A stretch of 60,175 bases of DNA from Flavobacteriia bacterium (lineage in GTDB: Bacteria > Bacteroidota > Bacteroidia > Flavobacteriales_D > Crocinitomicaceae), in assembly GCA_947464135.1 (NCBI GenBank), contig CANHVK010000006.1, forward strand, positions 1-60,175, in the 5' to 3' direction. The translations under genes and the position numbers were made by a program. The notes under the pieces are model-generated. The model saw nothing but the letters and a program-made list of their open reading frames with translations, was not told the DNA's origin and ran no database searches. Positions 53,338 through 60,175 of this stretch are shown in pieces (positions within the stretch are counted from its first letter, which is position 1; each line of letters begins with the position of its first letter).

Positions 53338-53345
53338 CAAAAATA
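53338..53345 (-). promoter_or_regulatory. -7 box TATTTTTG of the YqgE gene
   Basis: Exact TAnnTTTG on the minus strand, 19 bases before the start at 53318; no TTG at 18-20 bases further upstream. Confidence 0.5.
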
Positions 53346-53403
53346 ATCAAATTATAAACTGAATATGAAGTGCAATTCATAATTTATAAGTTACCATTAA
53401 TAA

Positions 53404-55743
53404 TTAGAATTTATAATTCATTCCTACACTCGGTAAAAAAGGAAATTGATAAATCCTTTCATTTGTAATTCTGTTAATATAGAACAAGTTATTTCTATTA
53501 TAAACATTCGTAACACCCAGAATCAATTCAAGATTTTGTGTTTCTTTTATTTTGAAATTTTTCTTTATTGTAATATCCAATCGATGATAGTAAGGAAGCC
53601 TTCTACTATTAAAATCGCCCAATATCAATGATACTTCTTTTGCATTACTAGTAGTTACATCAGTTGTTAATCCAGCGGAAAGATTTTCTTTTTGATACAC
53701 ACCAACAGTTGGAGTAAAAGGCAAACCTGAACCTAGATTCCATCGTATATTAAACTCAAATGTTTTTTTAGCATCAAGCATAACACTAGATACAAGATTG
53801 ATATTATTTCTTCTATCAAATATGGGATAATAGGAGTTTAATCCATCCCATCTTAGGGATTTACTCCAAGAATAGGCTGCCCAAAAATAAAGTCTACTTA
53901 GATTGTATTTCAGTAAGACATCAAAACCATATGATTTTCCAGTTTCAATGATAAAATCTTTTTTATAAATATCTGCAATATCATTATTTTCATCATCATA
54001 CATTTTATTTTGATTGATATTACTTATTTGTGGGAAATATTTATAAAAACCTTCAATATTAAGATCTAATTTTTTTGCTATGTCTATTTCTGCCCCTAAA
54101 ACAGCATGCCAAGCATATTGAATTCCATTAGAAATATTTTTAGTATTACCATCTTCTAATGTGATAGAAGATGGTACACTTTTAGGAGCGGTTAGGATAC
54201 CATTAAACAAATTAACCATATCACGGTCTGAAGAAATGGAAGTTAAATTTTGAGAATAACGACCTCCTGCAAATTTCAAGCGAAATTTTTCAAGTGCATT
54301 GTACTTTATTGCCAATCTTGGTTCTGGTGATATAACACTTAATCTGGAATAATTTTGTATACGAATTCCAGGTTGGAAAATTAATTTATTTAGTATGAGT
54401 TTATAATTTAAATATGTTCCAATTTCGAATGTAAAATTTTCATCAGTTATTTCTCGATTTGTTATATTAAAAGTCTTGTAATTCGTACTATTTCCTCCAA
54501 TAGTTATTCCAGCATCCAATTGACTTTCATTTTTTAAGAAATAAGAGAAATCAAAACCAAGTTCTCCATTTTTAATTGAGCTTGATCTTGGAGCTGCATT
54601 TTGTTCTTGAAAATCGATATTGTAAGTCGAACCATTTACATGTCCTTTGATAAAAACACCAGAACTTCCTGGAATAACAATAAAATTCATTCCTGCACCG
54701 TTTTGTTGCCAGGTTAAATTGGCTAAATCTGTATAATTCACTTGGTCAGTATTTTTAAATCCAAATAAATTCAGTTTTGAACCGTCATCAGCATTTAACG
54801 TTATCTTTCCATAAAAATCGTTAAACTTATATGGCATTCCATTTCCGTTATTTATGTTTTTATACAATTTAGGAGATGTGTAATCTATAATACTTTGTTT
54901 GGTTGAAAATATATAAGAGCCAGAAGCTAACTCGCTATCATTCTTCTTTTTTCCTAAAGGTCCTTCTACAACTAATTTCCCCATGAATGGACTCACAGAT
55001 AGTTTGGTTGAGAATTTACGTCTATTCCCATCTCTGTACGAAATATCCATAATAGATGATATTCTACTCCCATATCTTGCATCAAAACCACCGGTATACA
55101 CATCCGCGTTTTTGATGATTTCAGTTTCAAATACTGAAAAGAAACCAATGGAGTGGAAAGGGGAATAAATAGTCATTCCATCTAATAATACTTTATTTTG
55201 AATTGGTGTTCCACCACGTACATAAAGTTGTCCACCTTGATCGCCAGTTGAAACGATACCAGGGGTAACACTTAACGCACCAACAATATCGTTTTCTGCT
55301 CCGATAGACGGAATCCGTTCAAGTGCTTTTTTGTCAAGTTTTAAAACAGATGTTGAAACTTCCGTCGTTTTTCGTTTTTCGGTTGCACTAATCACAATTT
55401 CATTTAATGCCTTAACCTTATCTCCCTTTATTAATTCGATTTTAACTTGTTCGATCGCGTCAGGAGCACCAATTACAAAAGGTGATGTATATATTTCAAA
55501 TCCAACATGTTCAATTTTTAATGAATAATCACCTGGTACCAATTTGGGTACAGAAAAAAAACCATTTACATCTGTAAGACCACCTCCTTTTAAACTATCG
55601 TTTTTATACACTTTAACCTTAACAAAGGGAATTGGTTCACCATTTATTTTTTCATAAACAAACCCTCTAAATATACCATTTTGACCAAAAGAAATGGTTG
55701 ATATTAAAATGATTAAAAGGTTAAAAAAATGTTTTTTTATCAT
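53404..55743 (-). CDS. TonB-dependent receptor with carboxypeptidase-like domain
   Basis: The 779-residue protein has a signal peptide (1-20, ending SFGQ) and a CarboxypepD_reg-like domain (about 22-110: GIFRGFVYEKINGEPIPFVKVKVYKND). Then come a plug (about 130-240: IGAENDIVGALSVTPGIVSTGDQGGQLYVRGGTPIQNKVLLDG) and a barrel ending LPSVGMNYKF. It is related in layout to the receptor at 44.3 kb but has no DUF4249 or SusD partner. It follows mazG by two bases, so it is expressed from a unit that also encodes MazG and a von Willebrand-type membrane protein. Ligand unknown. Confidence 0.9.
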   Translation of the reverse strand: MIKKHFFNLLIILISTISFGQNGIFRGFVYEKINGEPIPFVKVKVYKNDSLKGGGLTDVNGFFSVPKLVPGDYSLKIEHVGFEIYTSPFVIGAPDAIEQVKIELIKGDKVKALNEIVISATEKRKTTEVSTSVLKLDKKALERIPSIGAENDIVGALSVTPGIVSTGDQGGQLYVRGGTPIQNKVLLDGMTIYSPFHSIGFFSVFETEIIKNADVYTGGFDARYGSRISSIMDISYRDGNRRKFSTKLSVSPFMGKLVVEGPLGKKKNDSELASGSYIFSTKQSIIDYTSPKLYKNINNGNGMPYKFNDFYGKITLNADDGSKLNLFGFKNTDQVNYTDLANLTWQQNGAGMNFIVIPGSSGVFIKGHVNGSTYNIDFQEQNAAPRSSSIKNGELGFDFSYFLKNESQLDAGITIGGNSTNYKTFNITNREITDENFTFEIGTYLNYKLILNKLIFQPGIRIQNYSRLSVISPEPRLAIKYNALEKFRLKFAGGRYSQNLTSISSDRDMVNLFNGILTAPKSVPSSITLEDGNTKNISNGIQYAWHAVLGAEIDIAKKLDLNIEGFYKYFPQISNINQNKMYDDENNDIADIYKKDFIIETGKSYGFDVLLKYNLSRLYFWAAYSWSKSLRWDGLNSYYPIFDRRNNINLVSSVMLDAKKTFEFNIRWNLGSGLPFTPTVGVYQKENLSAGLTTDVTTSNAKEVSLILGDFNSRRLPYYHRLDITIKKNFKIKETQNLELILGVTNVYNRNNLFYINRITNERIYQFPFLPSVGMNYKF

Positions 55744-55745
55744 AG

Positions 55746-56522
55746 TTATTTTCGTTCTAATAATTTTGCTTTGTTCCAGTATTCATCCAACTCTTCTAAT
55801 TTCATCTTTCCAATATCCTTTTTATCACTATGGATAAATTCTTCCATAGCAGTAAAACGACGTTTGAATTTTATATTCGTTTTCTCCAAAGCATTTTCAG
55901 GATTAATACCGATAAATCGCGCATAATTAATTAAAGCAAAGAGTACATCACCAAATTCAGATTCTATTTCTTCTTGATTTTTAGATGCTTCAGCATCTTT
56001 TAATTCTTGCAATTCCTCTTGTACTTTATCCCACACCTGAGACTTCTCATCCCAATCGAATCCAACACCTCTTACTTTTTCCTGAATTCTAGTAGCCTTT
56101 ACCAATGCAGGTAATGAGTTTGGAACTCCTTCCAAAACAGATTTTTTACCTTCCTTTAATTTAAGTTTCTCCCAATTTGCTTTTACTTCATCTTCCGTTT
56201 CAGCTTTAGTATCCCCATAAATATGTGGATGTCTAAAAATTAATTTTTCACAGATTGCATTTAAGACACTTTCAACGGTAAATGCTTTAACTTCTTCGCC
56301 TAATTTACAGTAAAAAACCAGATGTAAAAATAAATCACCTATTTCTCCCTGTAATGCTTTCAAATCATTTGTTGCTATTGCATCAGCTAACTCATATGTT
56401 TCTTCTATGGTTAAGGTGCGCAATGTTTCGAATGTTTGCTTTTTATCCCACGGACATTTTTCTCGTAAATCATCCATAATATTCAATAAGCGATCAAAAG
56501 CAATCAAGCGTGGGTCATTCAT
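55746..56522 (-). CDS. mazG: Nucleoside triphosphate pyrophosphohydrolase
   Basis: The 258-residue all-alpha NTP pyrophosphatase has two MazG repeats. N-terminal: CPWDKKQTFETLRTLTIEETYELADAI and GEIGDLFLHLVFYCKLGEE (the EExxE and ExxD metal ligands). C-terminal: VWDKVQEELQELKDAE and ESEFGDVLFALINYAR. IYGDTKAETEDEVKANWEKLKLKE joins them. It hydrolyses non-canonical or excess NTPs to NMP and pyrophosphate. It sits between the membrane VWA gene (11 bases upstream) and the receptor (two bases downstream). The mix of functions suggests coupling by position only. Confidence 0.94.
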   Translation of the reverse strand: MNDPRLIAFDRLLNIMDDLREKCPWDKKQTFETLRTLTIEETYELADAIATNDLKALQGEIGDLFLHLVFYCKLGEEVKAFTVESVLNAICEKLIFRHPHIYGDTKAETEDEVKANWEKLKLKEGKKSVLEGVPNSLPALVKATRIQEKVRGVGFDWDEKSQVWDKVQEELQELKDAEASKNQEEIESEFGDVLFALINYARFIGINPENALEKTNIKFKRRFTAMEEFIHSDKKDIGKMKLEELDEYWNKAKLLERK

Positions 56523-56533
56523 GTTTTTCTAAA

Positions 56534-58609
56534 TTAATATTGTCCTATCCATCTTCTTATAAACCATTCTGAACCCAATAAAATGAACAGAATAATCAAA
56601 ATCCAGACTTCATCAAGAAGCGAATGTTGTTTTATTTCTTCGAAAGACATTGTGGTTACTTCTGGATGATTTTCAATTTTTTGTATTATAGAATTTAATT
56701 CATTCGTTGTATGAAAACTACCTTTACTTTGGTGACTAATTTTTCTTAAAGATGTAAAATCAGAAACAATATCAAAGGTTTCAATTGGTTTGTTTTCAAC
56801 GAAAAACATTCCTTTTTTAGTGTAATTTTTTCCATGATAGGTTGTTGACGCTATCCAAGTATATTTTCCAGGTTTTAATTTACCAAGCGATAGTGTGTAA
56901 TAATCGCCCATCTGAGCAAATTGGAAAATAGATTTTTGTTTATGATCGTTAAAAAGTTGAAATTGAATATCTGCCTTGTTATTCAACGTTTGAATTTCAT
57001 CATAAAATTCAGCTTTTAAATTAATGTTTTCAAAAGTGTTAAACGTTTTAGGTAACGAAATCCTTAATGCTGAATTGTTTTCTTTATTCATTAAATAATT
57101 GAACGTTTTTTGTATGAATTCATCAAAAGCATTATTCCTTTTAGTTTTGGCATATTCATACATTTTCCATCTCCAGATTCCTTCTCCATAAAAAATCCCT
57201 TTTTTTATTCCAGCATTATTAAAAAACAACAAGGGATCATTTTTTTCTATATTTCCAATGCGTTGATATAATAATGTTTGGTAATATGATGGTAAACCTA
57301 TATTTCCATAATGTGTCTGAACAGGAGGGAAATAGCTAAAGGCATCTACTACATCATCTGAAAAATCAATAATCCCATTTTCTTTTTTCAGGTTAGCCTG
57401 AACATCATCGGATTGATTTCCTGAAGGGACAGATATTCCAAGGTTTAAATGATTAATGACTTGTTGATTCGTTTCATTCCCAATAAAATAAAATACAGGT
57501 TTGTTCATCTGTTCAATAGCAAGTGCATTTTCTTTATTGAAATTTGTTCCTGGTTTATGCCAAATAACTAGATTGTATTTAGATTTTCTGTTTTTCCAGG
57601 TATCAAAAGTAGCCACATCAACTTTTAGGTTTGTCAATTTTTCTAATGCAGATTTCATTGCTGTAATGTCAGGATGAGGGGCAGAAGAAATAATTAAAAC
57701 TTGATTTCGATTATCTAAAACTTCAATGTAAAAAGTTTGTTTGTTGTTCAATGTATTTTTTTCTCCAGGAATTGGTTTTATTCTTACTTCATATTGTTGA
57801 AAACCCACTTCATCAGCATCAAGATCAAAGTTTAGTTTTTGATACGCTTCATTTGATGTAATATTGATTGATTTTTCTGCGATTTTTTTTCCATTATGAT
57901 AAATATCAGCAACAGCATTTTTCCCTTTGAGTAAAGTAGATTTTAAAGTTACTTCTAACGGAAACTTATTGTTTAAAAAGGCTACTTCATTCGATAATAA
58001 TCGATCTATTTCACAATCTTTTTGAGCGGTTGTATCTCCTATACCTACTGTATATATCGGGCAAATTGGTAGCAGTTTTGATGTGTATTCAGGGTTAATA
58101 CCATAGTTGAAATTTCCATCCGAAGCGAAAATGATAGCACCAATGTTTCGATTGTAATACAGAGAAGACAATTCTTCAAAGGCAAGGGAAAGGTTTGATT
58201 TTTGTTCGTTAAAAGATAAACTTTTTTGTTGCGTTAATTTTTCTCCAATGGTATAAGTTACGACATCAAACTTATCAGAATTTAATATTTTAATTTTTTC
58301 ATTAAATGCTTTGATTTTTGTAATCTCATCTTTACTATTTGAATAATTATTAATTGATTGTGAATTATCAAAAACGGTGATTAACAATGGTTTTTCATAG
58401 CGATATCCAATGAATTCAATGGCTAATCCAATCAAAAGAGAAATAATAATAAACAAGGATAAAGAACGAATAGAAATCAATATTCTTTTAACCCACTTGT
58501 TTTCTTCAGAAATGGACTCATTATCTTTATAGTAAAAAAAAGATATTCCGATACTTATAGCCAAAATTGGCAATAACCAAAGTGGATGAATGTCCGTTAT
58601 GATTTTCAT
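56534..58609 (-). CDS. Membrane protein with von Willebrand A-like domain
   Basis: The 691-residue protein has two N-terminal transmembrane helices (about 8-26 and 42-66), then a vWA-like domain with an intact MIDAS motif DNSQS at 81-85 and FASDGNFN near 161-168. A beta-sandwich region follows (about 200-290), then a Rossmann/GATase-like domain (about 295-400: VLIISSAPHPDITAMKSALEKL) and a further beta domain, with a C-terminal helix (about 668-685). The layout resembles Bacteroidota membrane proteins near Bat (aerotolerance) systems, but no bat gene or MoxR ATPase is here. A role in envelope stress or surface assembly is only a guess. It heads the VWA-mazG-receptor unit; TATTTTCG at 58618-58625 lies eight bases before its ATG. 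Confidence 0.78.
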   Translation of the reverse strand: MKIITDIHPLWLLPILAISIGISFFYYKDNESISEENKWVKRILISIRSLSLFIIISLLIGLAIEFIGYRYEKPLLITVFDNSQSINNYSNSKDEITKIKAFNEKIKILNSDKFDVVTYTIGEKLTQQKSLSFNEQKSNLSLAFEELSSLYYNRNIGAIIFASDGNFNYGINPEYTSKLLPICPIYTVGIGDTTAQKDCEIDRLLSNEVAFLNNKFPLEVTLKSTLLKGKNAVADIYHNGKKIAEKSINITSNEAYQKLNFDLDADEVGFQQYEVRIKPIPGEKNTLNNKQTFYIEVLDNRNQVLIISSAPHPDITAMKSALEKLTNLKVDVATFDTWKNRKSKYNLVIWHKPGTNFNKENALAIEQMNKPVFYFIGNETNQQVINHLNLGISVPSGNQSDDVQANLKKENGIIDFSDDVVDAFSYFPPVQTHYGNIGLPSYYQTLLYQRIGNIEKNDPLLFFNNAGIKKGIFYGEGIWRWKMYEYAKTKRNNAFDEFIQKTFNYLMNKENNSALRISLPKTFNTFENINLKAEFYDEIQTLNNKADIQFQLFNDHKQKSIFQFAQMGDYYTLSLGKLKPGKYTWIASTTYHGKNYTKKGMFFVENKPIETFDIVSDFTSLRKISHQSKGSFHTTNELNSIIQKIENHPEVTTMSFEEIKQHSLLDEVWILIILFILLGSEWFIRRWIGQY

Positions 58610-58617
58610 AGTTGTTA

Positions 58618-58625
58618 CGAAAATA
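58618..58625 (-). promoter_or_regulatory. Possible -7 box TATTTTCG before the VWA gene
   Basis: One base off TAnnTTTG (TTCG variant), eight bases before the ATG, implying a very short leader. Confidence 0.35.
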
Positions 58626-58690
58626 TAAATAAATCGCGATTAAACTTATTATCTCGTTATTTAGAAGGTTTAAAATAGTCACTTTATTAT

Positions 58691-58698
58691 TATATTCG
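58691..58698 (+). promoter_or_regulatory. Possible -7 box TATATTCG of the thiolase gene
   Basis: Same octamer and the same 18-base spacing to the start codon as at ilvE; no clear TTG upstream. Confidence 0.4.
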
Positions 58699-58716
58699 CG
58701 CAACAAAATTTGAATT

Positions 58717-59898
58717 ATGAGCAAACAGGAAGTATACATAGTATCAGCAGCTAGAACTCCAATTGGAAGTTTTTTAGGCGCATTCGCTGGTGTTTCTGCA
58801 ACTGATTTGGGTGCTACAGCGATTAAGGCTGCTGTAGAAAGAGCTGGGGTAGCAGTAGAACATATCGATGAAGTTTTTATGGGAAATGTTTTACAAGCTG
58901 GTGTTGGTCAGGCTCCTGCTCGTCAAGCTGCATTGAAAGCAGGTTTAACGAATGAAGTTCCTTCAACTACTGTAAATAAAGTGTGTGCTTCTGGAATGAA
59001 GTCTGTCATGCTAGGTGTTCAATCTATTTTAGCTGGTGATAATCATATTGTTGTAGCTGGTGGGATGGAAAATATGTCTCAAACTCCTCATTATATTGAT
59101 GGTAGAAACGGAATGAAATTCGGGAACATCACTATGCTTGATGGTATTACAAAAGATGGATTATTAGATGTTTACAGTAAAGTTCCAATGGGGAATTGTG
59201 CTGAATTATGTGCTAAAGAATATCATGTTACAAGAGAAGATCAGGATGCTTTTGCAATTGATTCATATAAAAAATCAGAAGCAGCTTGGAAAAACGGACA
59301 TTTTACTGCTGAAGTGGTACCTGTTGCAGTTCCACAACGCAAAGGTGAACCTGTAATGGTAAGTGAAGACGAAGAATACAAAAATGTATTTATGGATAAA
59401 ATCCCTTCTTTACGTCCTGCTTTCGACAAAGAAGGAACAATTACTGCAGCGAATGCATCTAAGTTGAATGATGGCGCTTCTGCTTTAATCTTAGCTTCCA
59501 AAGAAGCTGTTGATAAATATAATCTTAAACCAATAGCTAAAATTGTTGCTTATTCAGATGCAGCTCACGCTCCTGAATGGTTTACAACTGCACCTGCTAA
59601 AGCAGTAGATAAAGTGTTGGCTAAAGCTGGATTAAATAAAGGAGACATAGACTTCTGGGAATTCAATGAAGCATTTTCTGTTGTTGGAATTGCTAACGTT
59701 AAAATTCTTGGTTTAGATAACGATAAAGTAAATGTTAATGGTGGTGCTGTAGCTTTAGGTCATCCACTTGGGAATTCTGGTTCAAGAATCATAGTTACCC
59801 TTATCAATGTTTTAAAACAACGTAATGCAAAATTTGGCGGTGCGGCTATCTGTAATGGTGGTGGTGGCGCTTCAGCTATGATTATTGAGAACATTTAA
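58717..59898 (+). CDS. Acetyl-CoA C-acetyltransferase (thiolase)
   Basis: The 393-residue biosynthetic-type thiolase has nucleophile Cys in NKVCASGMKSVML (near residue 90), catalytic His in GGAVALGHPLGNSG (near 348) and the second Cys in AICNGGGGASAM (near 380). EFNEAFSVVG is also conserved. It condenses two acetyl-CoA to acetoacetyl-CoA, or cleaves 3-ketoacyl-CoA. The 3-hydroxybutyryl-CoA dehydrogenase at 19.9 kb catalyses the next step of the same route, but the genes are 38 kb apart. Monocistronic: its own possible -7 box upstream and a strong terminator downstream. Confidence 0.94.
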   Translation: MSKQEVYIVSAARTPIGSFLGAFAGVSATDLGATAIKAAVERAGVAVEHIDEVFMGNVLQAGVGQAPARQAALKAGLTNEVPSTTVNKVCASGMKSVMLGVQSILAGDNHIVVAGGMENMSQTPHYIDGRNGMKFGNITMLDGITKDGLLDVYSKVPMGNCAELCAKEYHVTREDQDAFAIDSYKKSEAAWKNGHFTAEVVPVAVPQRKGEPVMVSEDEEYKNVFMDKIPSLRPAFDKEGTITAANASKLNDGASALILASKEAVDKYNLKPIAKIVAYSDAAHAPEWFTTAPAKAVDKVLAKAGLNKGDIDFWEFNEAFSVVGIANVKILGLDNDKVNVNGGAVALGHPLGNSGSRIIVTLINVLKQRNAKFGGAAICNGGGGASAMIIENI

Positions 59899-59904
59899 GT
59901 TTTT

Positions 59905-59932
59905 TTAGACAAAAGATTATTAGACAAAAGAT
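59905..59932 (+). repeat. 13-bp direct repeat after the thiolase gene
   Basis: TTAGACAAAAGAT occurs at 59905-59917 and again at 59920-59932, a 15-bp period. The second copy runs into the left arm of the terminator. It is probably a local duplication rather than a binding site. Confidence 0.6.
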
Positions 59933-59970
59933 AAAAGACTTGGAAAATTTCAAGTCTTTTATCTTTTTTT
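59926..59970 (+). terminator. Terminator after the thiolase gene
   Basis: A 17-bp perfect stem (59926-59942 with 59951-59967, loop GAAAATTT) followed by T residues; A-rich on the left arm, so it could act in both directions. It is the longest stem in the window. Confidence 0.92.
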
Positions 59971-59985
59971 TTGATATACAAGTTT

Positions 59986-60175
59986 ATGAGTAACATAGAT
60001 AGTTTAGTATATTCGATTGAATCTACACATTCAGTTTTACAAAATTCTGCTCTGAATGCTATAAACCAATCATTAACAATAAGAAATTGGATTATTGGAT
60101 ATTACATTGTGGAGTTTGAGCAAAATGGTAATGTAAAAGCAGCTTATGGAGAAAATCTAATAAACAACTTAGCAG
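59986..60175 (+). CDS. YhcG/DUF1016 family protein, N-terminal part (cut by window end)
   Basis: The ATG at 59986 opens a frame with no stop to the window edge: 63 residues. SALNAINQSLTIRNW, IIGYYIVEFEQNG and AAYGENLINNLA match the N-terminal domain of DUF1016/YhcG proteins, whose C-terminal half is a PDDEXK-type nuclease fold. These genes often travel with restriction-modification or other defence genes and vary between strains. The start follows the thiolase terminator by 15 bases, so its promoter must lie within or just after that terminator; I cannot place it. The family call is good; whether the gene is complete cannot be seen. Confidence 0.82.
   Translation, partial: MSNIDSLVYSIESTHSVLQNSALNAINQSLTIRNWIIGYYIVEFEQNGNVKAAYGENLINNLA

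Noticed and set aside
53352-53389. Imperfect inverted repeat after the TonB receptor gene as a terminator
   Set aside because: Arms TTATAAA/TTTATAA are short, pure A/T and poorly followed by T; too weak to call.

Overview
The window is an AT-rich chromosomal stretch from a member of the Bacteroidota, most likely Flavobacteriales; the family is not certain. The evidence is a Bacteroidota-type gene set (two regulator-domain TonB-dependent receptors, one coupled to a DUF4249 lipoprotein, plus DUF4494, an E1 alpha-beta fusion and a Bacteroidota-type YidC), -7 boxes of the form TAnnTTTG, starts without Shine-Dalgarno sequences, and a tmRNA tag ending in YALAA. I see no insertion sequence, prophage, CRISPR array or tRNA. 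Most of the window is core genome.

Layout. 0.1-2 kb: a VanX-like D-Ala-D-Ala dipeptidase and a branched-chain aminotransferase that ends in a strong terminator. 2.25-8.75 kb: a tight plus-strand run of an RPE-like/CBS fusion, a DAHP synthase, a KdsC-like phosphatase with an extra N-terminal domain, a saccharopine/alanine-dehydrogenase-like enzyme, a UMF1-type transporter and a secreted leucine-rich-repeat protein. 8.7-15.3 kb: an FKBP lipoprotein, topoisomerase IV (parE, parC) and bioA. 15.25-25.6 kb, minus strand: dnaX with an A11 frameshift site, a Lol-type permease, rbfA, a GH25 lysozyme, 3-hydroxybutyryl-CoA dehydrogenase, yidC, pyrG and an unknown secreted protein. 25.7-28.3 kb: DUF4494, pdxH and an M16 peptidase. 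28.3-31.7 kb, minus: DUF2147, an M1 aminopeptidase and mtaB. 31.7-36.4 kb: a porin, AlkC, a RibD-like reductase and an RlhA-like U32 protein. 36.5-40.1 kb: a B12-type radical SAM protein with a CX4CX2C motif, divergent from an LRR-protein kinase. 40.1-48.6 kb, minus: cmk, an E1 dehydrogenase fusion, DUF4249 with its receptor, a YggS-family protein and DUF1015. 48.7-52.1 kb: a membrane protein, two related outer-membrane proteins and a glycosyltransferase. 52.2-52.6 kb: tmRNA. 52.7-58.6 kb, minus: YqgE, a second receptor, MazG and a von Willebrand-type membrane protein. 58.7-60.2 kb: a thiolase, a strong terminator and the start of a YhcG/DUF1016 nuclease cut by the window edge.

Most noteworthy: (1) dnaX carries A11 exactly where domain III ends. 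The zero frame stops six codons later, giving a 375-residue gamma-like protein, while the -1 frame stays open for 209 more codons, giving a 576-residue tau. (2) The RPE-CBS / DAHP synthase / KdsC-like trio is translationally coupled, keeps its catalytic residues and looks like a regulated entry into aromatic or 3-deoxy-ulosonate synthesis. (3) The radical SAM protein has a non-canonical cysteine spacing. (4) Several genes have a -7 box only 4-8 bases before the start codon, which implies leaderless mRNAs. (5) A YhcG-type gene at the right edge may mark the start of an accessory region.
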